60,780 nucleotides of DNA from Methanosarcina sp. (GTDB taxonomy: Archaea > Halobacteriota > Methanosarcinia > Methanosarcinales > Methanosarcinaceae). Below are positions 1-8,449 of the stretch, piece by piece (position 1 is the first letter of the stretch; each line of letters begins with the position of its first letter). Position numbers and translations under genes: made by a program. The notes under the pieces are model-generated. The model did no database searches. It was not told the DNA's origin and saw only the letters and a list, made by a program, of their open reading frames with translations. The stretch lies in NCBI RefSeq assembly GCF_028693135.1, contig NZ_JAQUVZ010000020.1, positions 1-60,780 of the forward strand, written 5' to 3'.

Positions 1-76
1 ATGGTGGTTTGGAATCTCTACCTGTATAGCGAGTCCGAGGGGCCTACCATCATCTTCTGTGCAGCATAGCTACAGT

Positions 77-120
77 TCATGCGACAGGAACTGTCGCATG
101 AGTGCGCTTTCGTGGCGCAC
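77..120. repeat. Two adjacent stem-loops at the RT breakpoint
   Basis: Two inverted repeats stand side by side where the reverse transcriptase loses similarity. The first has 11-bp arms (TCATGCGACAG, 77-87, and its complement 91-101) around a 3-nt loop. The second has 6-bp arms (GTGCGC, 102-107, and GCGCAC, 115-120) around a 7-nt loop. They could be the end of the element that truncated the RT or a degenerate intron RNA domain. I cannot decide between these. Confidence 0.5.
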
Positions 121-913
121 AATCATCTGCAAAACGTACAAGGTGCTCTACTGAGTCCCCTTCAACATTCTTGAGCCCGATTTCAGCCCACTGGTTGTCG
201 AACTGGTCCAGATAGAAGTTTACGAGAAGAGGTGAGATTATCCCACCCTGGAGCAGCCCTTTTTTCGAAGATTTTCCGGAACCGCTTTCAACTGATCCTT
301 TTTTAAGCCAGTCCTCGATAAGGGAAAGTATCAGTTTGTCTTCAATCCTTGTTTTGAGGACCTTCATGAGCTTATCATGGGGGATGCTGTCAAAACAGTT
401 CTCAACATCTCCTTTCAAATAATGAGTGCTTCCGGTCTCAAGCCATTTGTAAACTTCAAGGCTGGCAAGTTTTGCAGACCTGTAAGCCCGGTACCCATAA
501 GAACAGTCTTCAAAATCAGCTTCAAAAATAGGCTCAAGTATAAGTTTTACAGCTCCCTGCACCAGCCGGTCTTTTACGGTCAGGATTCCAAGTTGCCTTG
601 TCTCCCCGTTTCGTTTAGGGATTTCGACTCTTCGGACTTCGTCAGCAGCATACCGATTTTTTTCAAGCTCTTTCTTTACTGCCTGGATGAAATTTTCAAC
701 CCCAGAAGCCTCTACCTGCTGGATAGTAAGGGAATCCACACCTGTACCCTTTGTGTTTCTGTTGAGGTTCTTCCAGGCAGTGTACAGGACCTCGTCTTTC
801 AAAAGCAGTTTTTTAAGCTTCTTGAACCGTTTACCAGGGTTCCTTTTCGCTTTGTTGTACAGTTTCAGTTGAATCTTGGCTAGATTTTGGTTCTGAATAT
901 CAGATGCCTCCGT
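77..913 (-). pseudogene. Truncated group II intron-type reverse transcriptase
   Basis: Remnant of a retroelement reverse transcriptase. From the N-terminus it shows the RT entry region (GVDSLTIQQ), the fingers motif RQLGILTVKDRLVQGAVKLIL, a YGYRAYRSA block, a palm segment with YLKGDVENCFDSI, the QGGIISPLL motif, and FADD near its end. Directly after FADD the frame runs about a dozen unrelated codons into a stop, so the rest of the palm, the thumb/maturase domain and any endonuclease are missing. Translation stays open and family-like upstream of the first ATG (position 802) to an ACG codon at 913, which sits where a start is expected; the original ATG may have mutated. Intact intron RTs are about 400-600 residues against about 280 here. 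It is probably inactive. It lies about 80 bp from CRISPR array 1 but has no cas1 fusion. Confidence 0.8.
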
Positions 914-960
914 AAATGATTCTTAATTTTTAATCATCTACAGAACCTGATATACTTAGC

Positions 961-988
961 CGCGAAGAATTCGGCTTTTTTCCGAATT
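961..988. repeat. Hairpin at the distal edge of CRISPR array 1
   Basis: AATTCGG (968-974) pairs with CCGAATT (982-988) around a T-rich loop. The 14-mer CGCGAAGAATTCGG at 961-974 recurs as an exact inverted copy at 2418-2431, beyond the other end of the array, so a matched pair of hairpins brackets array 1 and its leader. Confidence 0.6.
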
Positions 989-993
989 TGAGG

Positions 994-1915
994 GTCTAGA
1001 TACTTGTTTTAGTGGAAGCTACTTCTCGATAAAAGAAAAAGAATTAGGAAGTGAGAACATTAATTACGTTTCAATCCTTGTTTTAGTGGAAGCTACTTCT
1101 CGATAATCAGTACAGTGGTGTGGAAATGCATGGATAACCGGTTTCAATCCTTGTTTTAGTGGAAGCTACTTCTCGATGTGTCATACATGACAATGTCCTG
1201 TAAAAAAGGTTTGTGTTTCAATCCTTGTTTTAGTGGAAGCTACTTCTCGATCGGTAGTCTGTCAGATATCGTAAACGTTGTTTATTGTTTCAATCCTTGT
1301 TTTAGTGGAAGCTACTTCTCGATTACTTCGAATCGTCATAGAAGCCACTCAAGGGTATGGAGGTTTCAATCCTTGTTTTAGTGGAAGCTACTTCTCGATA
1401 AGCTGGCATAAGGAGAATTGAAAAACTATATGGTTTCAATCCTTGTTTTAGTGGAAGCTACTTCTCGATACATACCTGACAATCTGATACAGCATGTTAA
1501 GACAATGGAGTTTCAATCCTTGTTTTAGTGGAAGCTACTTCTCGACTATAAAAGGGAGAAAGTTATATGGCAAAAGAAATATTGTTTCAATCCTTGTTTT
1601 AGTGGAAGCTACTTCTCGACAAAATGAGAAGAAACGATTATGATAGAACAATAATTAGTTTCAATCCTTGTTTTAGTGGAAGCTACTTCTCGACAAGAGT
1701 TTCCAGAGCCAGCTTCCTCGGAATCTTATCATGTTTCAATCCTTGTTTTAGTGGAAGCTACTTCTCGACTTATGGCCTGGATATGCAGCCGATGTAGTAA
1801 TCTATGGTTTCAATCCTTGTTTTAGTGGAAGCTACTTCTCGACAAGAAAGGCCCTCTCCAAATATAACAGGAGTGAAAGTTTCAATCCTTGTTTTAGTGG
1901 AAGCTACTTCTCGAC
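994..1915 (-). CRISPR. CRISPR array 1 (13 repeats, 12 spacers)
   Basis: A 37-bp repeat begins GTTTCAATCCTTG on the plus strand. Copies start at 994, 1068, 1141, 1215, 1287, 1363, 1433, 1510, 1584, 1658, 1733, 1807 and 1879, with unique spacers of about 33-40 bp. The copy at 994 is degenerate in its first 13 bases, as expected at a leader-distal end. The reverse complement ends in ATTGAAAC, the usual archaeal crRNA 5' handle, so transcription is inferred leftwards from a leader to the right. The last base of the repeat is T in copies 1-7 and C in copies 8-13, a single switch that also fits growth from the right. Short translated frames inside the array are artefacts. Confidence 0.97.
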
Positions 1916-2110
1916 AGGGTCGTTTTCCCTTATTTCCAGCTAATTTCTAAGCAATTTCGAATATGAGAATCAGCATCATGCAAATTGTTTTTTGCTTGAA
2001 CTGTATAATATTTGAAATTTACCTGTTTTCGTTTTGGTTAACAAAATTTGCTGGTCGACATATAGCTACAGGGTATATAAGGAGCAGCAAGTTATAAACT
2101 TTTGCATTTT
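1916..2110 (-). promoter_or_regulatory. Probable leader/promoter of CRISPR array 1
   Basis: AT-rich, gene-free DNA on the cas1 side of the array, next to its conserved repeats. On the minus strand there are TATA-like boxes at about 2091-2100 (AGTTTATAAC) and 2074-2083 (CCTTATATAC). The leader role is inferred from repeat orientation and from the degenerate copy at the opposite end. The transcription start is not determined. Confidence 0.5.
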
Positions 2111-2401
2111 TACCTGCCCGATATTGATATTATTTTTTTTATAATGAATACATATGGTCATTAGAAAGATATTATTAAGAGAGTGGAGGTGAGCAGCAAG
2201 TCTAAAATTTTATTTAAATGTTTTACTCTGCCTCTATAATGTGTTTTTCGATTATCAGGTCGAGCAGAAAAATGGAGGTTTCTTTTGTAGTAATTCAAAA
2301 CAGTAGTTTGTAATGTTGGTATTGATATCGTTTTTCTGTAAATTAGTTTGTAAAGTTGAGCTAAAGCGTGATTCCGGAGGAAAACGGGAGAACCAACTTC
2401 C

Positions 2402-2431
2402 AGAATTCGGATTTTTTCCGAATTCTTCGCG
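2402..2431. repeat. Hairpin between array 1 leader and cas1
   Basis: GAATTCGG (2403-2410) pairs with CCGAATTC (2418-2425) around a 7-nt loop. The right arm, extended to CCGAATTCTTCGCG (2418-2431), is the exact inverse of 961-974. It lies about 70 bp before the proposed cas1 start, so it could influence cas transcription or mark a rearrangement boundary. Confidence 0.6.
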
Positions 2432-2501
2432 AAATACTATTTGTAGGTTCGTAGGCTTAAAAGAATATGGAACAAATCAATACATAAGGGGGTAATTCTG
2501 G

Positions 2502-3521
2502 ATTCGCCTGATTGTTGATGAATACGGGACTTATATACATAAGAAGAGCAACCGATTTATCTTCGTGGACAAGACTGAAAAGCTGCTAAAAAAGGGGTTT
2601 TCGGCAGATAAGGTCTCACAGATCCTTATTTACACGGGAGCCGCGGTTACGGCTGATGCGATAGAGCTTGCGGTTAAAAAGGGGATAGACATAGTTTACC
2701 TTAACAGGATGGGGATGCCTTTTGCGAGAACTTACTCCTGTGAGCAGGAAAACTCTGCCTCAATCCAGCGCTGGCAGGTAAGGGCATATGATAACGAAAA
2801 GGGGGTTTTTCTTATGAGTTCTATGATCGGGGCCAAGATGAGGAACCAGGCTTATTTTTTAAAAAGCTTCGCAAGAAACAGAAGCAACGAGCCTTTGATG
2901 ATAAGTGCAGAAAGGATCATGTCCCTGTCCGAAAGAATAAAGGAGCTGGCTGAAGAATGGGGTTATATCGAGGAGGCAAGGAACAGCCTTTTCGGTATTG
3001 AGGGAGAGGCTTCAAGGGTTTATTTTCAGGCTCTTTCAAACATTATACCCGAAGCTGTGTACTCAGGAACACGCACAAAACAGCCCCCTGGAGACCTTTT
3101 CAACTCAATGCTCAGTTACGGGTACGGAATCCTCTATACCGAAGTGGAAAAAGCCTGCATACTCTCAGGCCTCAATCCTTACATGGGCTTTCTTCATACC
3201 GACATGCCGGGAAAACCTTCAATGGTCCTTGATTTGATAGAAGAATTCCGGCAGCCGGTTGTGGACAGGGCTGTACTCAACCTTGTCTCAAAAAAGATTG
3301 TCACAGAAAATTACCTCAAGCCTGTTGAAGGCGGTTTTTACCTGAACCGGTCCGGAAGGCACAAAACCCTGGAAGCAGTCTCGGAAAGGCTGGCAAAAGT
3401 CGTAAACTACCGGGACCTCAGGCACTCTTTTTCCAGCCTGATCCTGCAGCAGGCGAGAGGGGTTGCAAAATACCTGACCGGAGAAAGCAGCAACTATGCT
3501 CCTTTTGTGTACTGGAGGTAA
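2502..3521 (+). CDS. cas1: CRISPR-associated endonuclease Cas1
   Basis: Integrase of the spacer-acquisition complex; with Cas2 it inserts new spacers at the leader end. Counting from the GTG at 2565, the metal-binding residues are visible as E146 (GIEGEASRVYF), H211 (GFLHTDMPG) and D223/E226 (VLDLIEEFR), with the usual VVDR block after them. The frame is open upstream of that GTG and encodes RLIVDEYGTYIHKKSNRFIF, the typical Cas1 N-terminal beta-strand region. An in-frame TAA at 2493 leaves ATT at 2502 as the most likely start, about 10 nt after a G-rich ribosome site (2485-2491). If GTG 2565 were used instead, 21 conserved residues would be lost. The stop codon is one base from cas2. Confidence 0.95.
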   Translation: MRLIVDEYGTYIHKKSNRFIFVDKTEKLLKKGFSADKVSQILIYTGAAVTADAIELAVKKGIDIVYLNRMGMPFARTYSCEQENSASIQRWQVRAYDNEKGVFLMSSMIGAKMRNQAYFLKSFARNRSNEPLMISAERIMSLSERIKELAEEWGYIEEARNSLFGIEGEASRVYFQALSNIIPEAVYSGTRTKQPPGDLFNSMLSYGYGILYTEVEKACILSGLNPYMGFLHTDMPGKPSMVLDLIEEFRQPVVDRAVLNLVSKKIVTENYLKPVEGGFYLNRSGRHKTLEAVSERLAKVVNYRDLRHSFSSLILQQARGVAKYLTGESSNYAPFVYWR

Positions 3522-3522
3522 T

Positions 3523-3828
3523 ATGTTTTTGTGGCTCGTCTACGATATAACCGATAACAACCTCCGGAACAAAGTCTCGGAAAAGTGCCTGGATTTTGGG
3601 CTCTACAGGTTCCAGAAAAGCGTATTTTTCGGGGAACTGGACCCGGAAAAGATGAGTGATCTGGCAGAAGAAATCGAACAGGTTCTGGACCATGAAGAAG
3701 GGACTGAAGAAGATTCTGTTCTCCTTTCACCGGTTTGCACAACCTGTCTGGAAAAAAGGCTTGTAATTGGGAAAAACTTCAACATTCAAACGTACGCAGA
3801 AAAAGAATGCTTATTTATTGCTGAATGA
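3523..3828 (+). CDS. cas2: CRISPR-associated protein Cas2
   Basis: Small structural partner of Cas1; two Cas1 dimers bridge a Cas2 dimer to capture and integrate spacers. The 101-residue product opens with FLWLVYDITDNNLRNKV, the family's first beta-strand with its conserved Asp, and continues with a G.YR.Q.SVF segment. A strong GGAGG (3514-3518) in the last codons of cas1 selects ATG 3523 rather than the longer frame beginning at 3496. It overlaps nothing and is translationally coupled to cas1. No cas4 is present. Confidence 0.95.
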   Translation: MFLWLVYDITDNNLRNKVSEKCLDFGLYRFQKSVFFGELDPEKMSDLAEEIEQVLDHEEGTEEDSVLLSPVCTTCLEKRLVIGKNFNIQTYAEKECLFIAE

Positions 3829-3888
3829 CCTGGACTGTATGAGAAAAAGTAACAGGAAAGAAGAAGGAAAAGCGAGGAAAGAAAAACT

Positions 3889-4659
3889 ATGGCAGTAATG
3901 ATCGCAACTCTTGGAGGGTCGGGAGACATCGTAAAACTGGGAGTCCGGCTGATGGAAAATGTAGATAAGGTCCTGCTAGTTGCCGGAAAGCCCTTAAACA
4001 GGCTTTATCCGGAATCTGAAATCAAAGAAGGTACGGAAATTGTAAATCCTCCTGAAAAAGCTTTAGAACTTGAAAAACTTCTTGACGGTTTTGGTATAAG
4101 CGTCGAAACCTGCGAAGTAGACCCTTTTAATTTCAAAGAATGCCTCATAACGATAATCGAGTTGATCTATGCCCAGCCCGAAGATGTTGAAGTTGTTTTA
4201 AACGTCACAGGCGGCACAAAAATCCTCTCTCTTGCAGCCATGAGTGCTGCTGGCATGTGCCGGTGCAAAGCTTTCGTTATCCAGGAAAAAGGAAACTGGA
4301 GCATCAAACTTGAACTCCCCATGCCAGACTCCGGCTATTTCGAAAAAATAGGGAAACAGGGAAAAAAGATCCTCTCCTACCTGATGCAGGAAGAAAAGAA
4401 GCTGAACAAACCCCTCGAACAATGCGACGATGAAAAATTAAGGCCCTTCATAAGCAAAAACATAGCAAACCACCTCGGAGTAACACCTCAGACCATTACT
4501 CCAAACCTCAAGACCCTGGAATTTTCCGGGCTTCTTTCCAGCCGGAGAGGAGCAATAAAGAGGGGAGAACCTGCCGGTGGAAAATGCGGAGTAAAAATCT
4601 GGACCCTGACTGACGAAGGAAAAATCTACGCTGCCTATTTCAGCAAAGAAAAACTTTGA
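3889..4659 (+). CDS. CARF-HTH CRISPR regulator, Csa3-like
   Basis: Probable transcription factor of the CRISPR locus. Residues 1 to about 135 have the look of a CARF (Rossmann-like) ligand domain: an opening IATLGGSGDIVKLG strand and a VLNVTGGTKILSLAAMSAA loop like that which binds cyclic oligoadenylate in this family. The C-terminal 90 residues form a winged helix, with NIANHLGVTPQTITPNLKTL as the recognition helix. It follows cas2 by 60 bp with its own purine-rich ribosome site (GCGAGGAAAG). Csa3 proteins are known to control adaptation genes and arrays; that role here is inference. No HEPN ribonuclease motif is seen, so it is less likely to be Csm6/Csx1. Confidence 0.85.
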   Translation: MAVMIATLGGSGDIVKLGVRLMENVDKVLLVAGKPLNRLYPESEIKEGTEIVNPPEKALELEKLLDGFGISVETCEVDPFNFKECLITIIELIYAQPEDVEVVLNVTGGTKILSLAAMSAAGMCRCKAFVIQEKGNWSIKLELPMPDSGYFEKIGKQGKKILSYLMQEEKKLNKPLEQCDDEKLRPFISKNIANHLGVTPQTITPNLKTLEFSGLLSSRRGAIKRGEPAGGKCGVKIWTLTDEGKIYAAYFSKEKL

Positions 4660-4798
4660 AAAATGCAAGAATCCTTTTGTCCTAATGTTTTTAAGAAAAT
4701 CATTCAATTCCTGACTCAAACAACTAAAAGAGAAAGATCGTGATTTTTATTAAGGGTTATTGTATGAAGTTCAGAGTCCGGAATTATAGAGTTCAAGC

Positions 4799-4945
4799 TT
4801 AAAACCTGTTTTTCTCATTTATTTCCTTTGCACGCTTGAACATACCTACCAGTTTCTTTGAAACTACAGGATTTTTTTCGTTCCTGAAGAACTCCTTTGC
4901 ATCTTCTCCTTCAAGAACAAGCCCGAGCTCGATGGGTTTTGCCAT
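4799..4945 (-). CDS. Small charged protein, 48 aa
   Basis: A short frame between the cas regulator and array 2, transcribed towards the cas genes. It begins MAKPIELGLVLEGEDAKEFF and ends MFKRAKEINEKNRF, with an AGAAGG ribosome site about 7 nt before the ATG. The start with I.LGLVLEGEDA followed by a basic tail resembles small antitoxin-like proteins common in archaea, but no toxin gene is adjacent. The function is unknown. Good codon structure and the ribosome site argue that it is real. Confidence 0.55.
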   Translation of the reverse strand: MAKPIELGLVLEGEDAKEFFRNEKNPVVSKKLVGMFKRAKEINEKNRF

Positions 4946-5086
4946 ATTAAATACCTTCTTTTCTATGATTTAGTAATCTATGTTAGAGTTATATATTTTT
5001 ATTGGAGGCTTCGGAGTTCTTAGCTCCAGTATATAGCAAAATCATTTGCAACATTATTTCTTTGACTTGCCTGCACTTCATGTTAA

Positions 5087-7677
5087 GTTTAAATTCTGGT
5101 TTTAGTGGATCTTGCTCGCGAATAAGTCTAGTTTATACATAAAACATTCTGATTTATAGTTTCAATCCTTGTTTTAGTGGATCTTGCTCGCGAATTCCCA
5201 GGGGAGAACATAATAAAATCAGATGAATTTGGTTTCAATCCTTGTTTTAGTGGATCTTGCTCGCGAATCAGATGGAATGACATTACGCATTTATATGGGT
5301 TAGTTTCAATCCTTGTTTTAGTGGATTTTGCTCGCGAATGCGAAGTGTTCGTGAAGGTGTGATTATGAACACTAGTTTCAATCCTTGTTTTAGTGGATCT
5401 TGCTCGCGAATTACTGATTGAACGAATACTCATACATTGAATAAAAAGTTTCAATCCTTGTTTTAGTGGATCTTGCTCGCGAATAAGTTGTCTTAGAAGT
5501 CCACCACGAGGTTTTATTATGGTTTCAATCCTTGTTTTAGTGGATCTTGCTCGCGAATATTTAGAGACAGAAAAGCTTTTTAGCGTTAGAATAGGTTTCA
5601 ATCCTTGTTTTAGTGGATCTTGCTCGCGAATAAAAGATGTTCGACTCTACGTTCCTGCGCTTTTAAGTTTCAATCCTTGTTTTAGTGGATCTTGCTCGCG
5701 AATCCTCGGTTTTTTTCAGGAGTCGCGGTCCTGAACTTCCGTTTCAATCCTTGTTTTAGTGGATCTTGCTCGCGAATAGGAATTATATTTCTCGTTATAT
5801 TCCTGAAAATAGTTTCAATCCTTGTTTTAGTGGATCTTGCTCGCGAATGTTCCTGGTTATTTTTCTGTTTTGCTGTATCGGTGGTTTCAATCCTTGTTTT
5901 AGTGGATCTTGCTCGCGAATATTTAAAGATCAACACGAATTTGAATACGAAATATAGTTTCAATCCTTGTTTTAGTGGATCTTGCTCGCGAATTCATAAG
6001 GGACTGCCTGCCGATTCTCACAATCAAACGTTTCAATCCTTGTTTTAGTGGATCTTGCTCGCGAATGATTACGAGACTGAATTAGGAATCCTGAACTTAA
6101 AGTTTCAATCCTTGTTTTAGTGGATCTTGCTCGCGAATTTCCATTGCCCAGGTCAATGATTGCGTGGCAACGTTTCAATCCTTGTTTTAGTGGATCTTGC
6201 TCGCGAATACGTTTGTAGATGAGGATAATAGATACCGCTTTTTGTTTCAATCCTTGTTTTAGTGGATCTTGCTCGCGAATAATCTGGATTATCATGCAAG
6301 CGTTGAAGCTCTACAGTTTCAATCCTTGTTTTAGTGGATCTTGCTCGCGAATAAATAAGCCCGATAGGAAAGCGATCAAGAGACAGAAGTTTCAATCCTT
6401 GTTTTAGTGGATCTTGCTCGCGAATTAGATGCGACGGCGACGAAGAAATGCCTCTCATTGTAGTTTCAATCCTTGTTTTAGTGGATCTTGCTCGCGAATT
6501 TTTGGAAAGTGGAGCGAGCGAACAGATTGAAAAAAGTTTCAATCCTTGTTTTAGTGGATCTTGCTCGCGAATTTTATATGTAATGCGTTACGTATGACGT
6601 GTATACAGGTTTCAATCCTTGTTTTAGTGGATCTTGCTCGCGAATTTAGGACTATTTGTAATAATTTGATATGAAGGGTATGGTTTCAATCCTTGTTTTA
6701 GTGGATCTTGCTCGCGAATATAGCTAATGCACTTTAGGGGTGAACATATGCAAAAGTTTCAATCCTTGTTTTAGTGGATCTTGCTCGCGAATTTTTGATG
6801 ATATGATTTATATGCCAATTCATCAGTTTCAATCCTTGTTTTAGTGGATCTTGCTCGCGAATTATAATACCAGAGAATTTGTTGAAGCTTTAGGATTGTT
6901 TCAATCCTTGTTTTAGTGGATCTTGCTCGCGAATTTTTTAACAAGTGTGTATTATAGGAGAGCAATAGTTTCAATCCTTGTTTTAGTGGATCTTGCTCGC
7001 GAATGTGTCAAATTACAAAACAGACTAAAAAGCAATCGGGGTTTCAATCCTTGTTTTAGTGGATCTTGCTCGCGAATATCCATATGGACATTTCTCACAG
7101 TCGTACGGGCATGTTTCAATCCTTGTTTTAGTGGATCTTGCTCGCGAATTCTACCGGGAATCTCCTTCCATTCATCTTGATCCAAGTTTCAATCCTTGTT
7201 TTAGTGGATCTTGCTCGCGAATATGAAAACGTTAAACGAAACATTCACTGACGACGAATTTGAGTTTCAATCCTTGTTTTAGTGGATCTTGCTCGCGAAT
7301 TTAGGGGAGCCGATGTCGATTCTATTCCAAAATTGATGTTTCAATCCTTGTTTTAGTGGATCTTGCTCGCGAATGTGGTTTGGATGATATCTATGGTTAA
7401 TCACCTTCTAAAACTATATGAGGGTTTCAATCCTTGTTTTAGTGGATCTTGCTCGCGAATAAAAGTTTTTGAACGCCCTGGATACATGTTTAGCGTTTCA
7501 ATCCTTGTTTTAGTGGATCTTGCTCGCGAATAAATCCCTCAATACCCCGTACAATGTAAGTTTTGTATGTTTCAATCCTTGTTTTAGTGGATCTTGCTCG
7601 CGAATAGTATCCACACTTGCAGGTCTTTGCGAAGTCATAAGTTTCAATCCTTGTTTTAGTGGATCTTGCTCGCGAAT
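5087..7677 (-). CRISPR. CRISPR array 2 (36 repeats, 35 spacers)
   Basis: The 37-bp repeat shares its first 23 bases with the array 1 repeat but ends TCTTGCTCGCGAAT instead. There are 36 copies from 5087 to 7641, at intervals of 70-74 bp for most spacers. The leftmost copy (5087-5123) is degenerate, and the copy at 5303 has one C-to-T change. The spacer at 7375-7423 is 49 bp and that at 7223-7263 is 41 bp, against a usual 33-37. The reverse-complement repeat ends ATTGAAAC, so transcription is inferred leftwards from a leader right of 7677. No effector genes adjoin it, and the subtype cannot be assigned from this window. Confidence 0.98.
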
Positions 7678-7931
7678 AGGGCAAAAATTTCCGGCGTTTG
7701 GCCAGAAAAGGCTTAAAATGAGCCCTTTTTCGGGGCTAAAATTCTTGCTGGAAAATTATCAAACCCTTTATAAATACAAGAAAATCAGGGTTTTTGATGG
7801 TTTGGAAACATCTGGACATATGCTTTTCTTCCTATTAAACTTTTGTTTTTAAAACTGTTAAAGTAGATATCTAATTCAGGCGCTTTCGTGGTCAATATTG
7901 GTTTGCATGTGACCTGTTTCAATAGCATACA
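7678..7931 (-). promoter_or_regulatory. Probable leader and promoter of CRISPR array 2
   Basis: AT-rich sequence next to the least-degenerate end of the array. A minus-strand TATA box, ATTTATAAA, lies at 7767-7775, which would place transcription start near 7742 and leave about 65 nt of leader RNA before the first repeat. There is also a palindrome-rich stretch, GGGCTAAAATTC and GAGCCCTTTTTCGGGGCT, at about 7720-7745. The TATA spacing is inferred from archaeal norms. Confidence 0.6.
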
Positions 7932-8028
7932 GTTTCAATCTTTGTTTCAATGAATCCTGCTCGCAAATATCACAAAGCAAATCACTGAAATTGTACAGCC
8001 AGATTTCAATCCCTGTTTCACTGGATCT
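7932..8028. repeat. Two decayed CRISPR repeats beyond the leader
   Basis: Positions 7932-7968 match the array 2 repeat with scattered substitutions (for example TGAATCCTGCTCGCAAAT), and 8003-8028 matches its first 26 bases. They start 71 bp apart, the normal repeat-spacer period, with an unrelated 34-bp sequence between. They look like a fossil array segment on the leader side of the active array. Confidence 0.75.
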
Positions 8029-8045
8029 CAGAAAACTTCAAATTA

Positions 8046-8417
8046 ATGATATTGCATAGCATACTTATCATGCAAGGAAGTAAAGTCAAAGATACGGACT
8101 TCACGGGAACCTGGCTCATTTATGAGATGGAACTATGGGATGAGGACTATTTCAATATGGAAGTTCAGGCTCATATAAAGCTAGAGCCAGACAACAACGG
8201 GTTTTTTCAATTTTGTCTTGTTTGTGGGGAAATAGATGGGAAGATCGTTGATTATGCTGATGGCAAACGATTTGAATTCACCTGGGAAGGAAATGATGAA
8301 TGCGACCCTGTCTTTGGCAGTGGTTGGGTCAGAATAAAAGAAAAAGGTGAACTCGAAGGCGAGTTTAGAATTCATCGGGGAGACAGTTCTACCTTTTCAG
8401 CAAAGAAAGTAGAGTAA
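8046..8417 (+). CDS. Conserved hypothetical protein, 123 aa
   Basis: A soluble, acidic protein of unknown function. The core begins at DFTGTWLIYEMELWDEDYF and ends with a GSGWVRIKEKGELEGEFRIHRGD strand pattern, suggesting a small beta-rich fold in which aromatic residues recur. The true start may be ATG 8070 (MQGSKVKD), since the first eight residues are not family-like; neither ATG has a clear ribosome site. It begins 18 bp after a decayed CRISPR repeat and reads towards the minus-strand SEC-C gene. I recognise the family only as widespread and uncharacterised. Confidence 0.75.
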   Translation: MILHSILIMQGSKVKDTDFTGTWLIYEMELWDEDYFNMEVQAHIKLEPDNNGFFQFCLVCGEIDGKIVDYADGKRFEFTWEGNDECDPVFGSGWVRIKEKGELEGEFRIHRGDSSTFSAKKVE

Positions 8418-8449
8418 TAATCGCAGAAATTGTTCGGAAACTACTTAAT

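Noticed and set aside
77-3521. RT and Cas1 as an RT-Cas1 RNA-spacer system
   Set aside because: The RT is truncated, on the opposite strand, not fused, and separated from cas1 by an array; it resembles a group II intron RT.
5128-7852. Many short frames with a repeated CFSGSCSR or EQDPLKQGLK pattern
   Set aside because: They are translations of CRISPR repeats and spacers, not genes.
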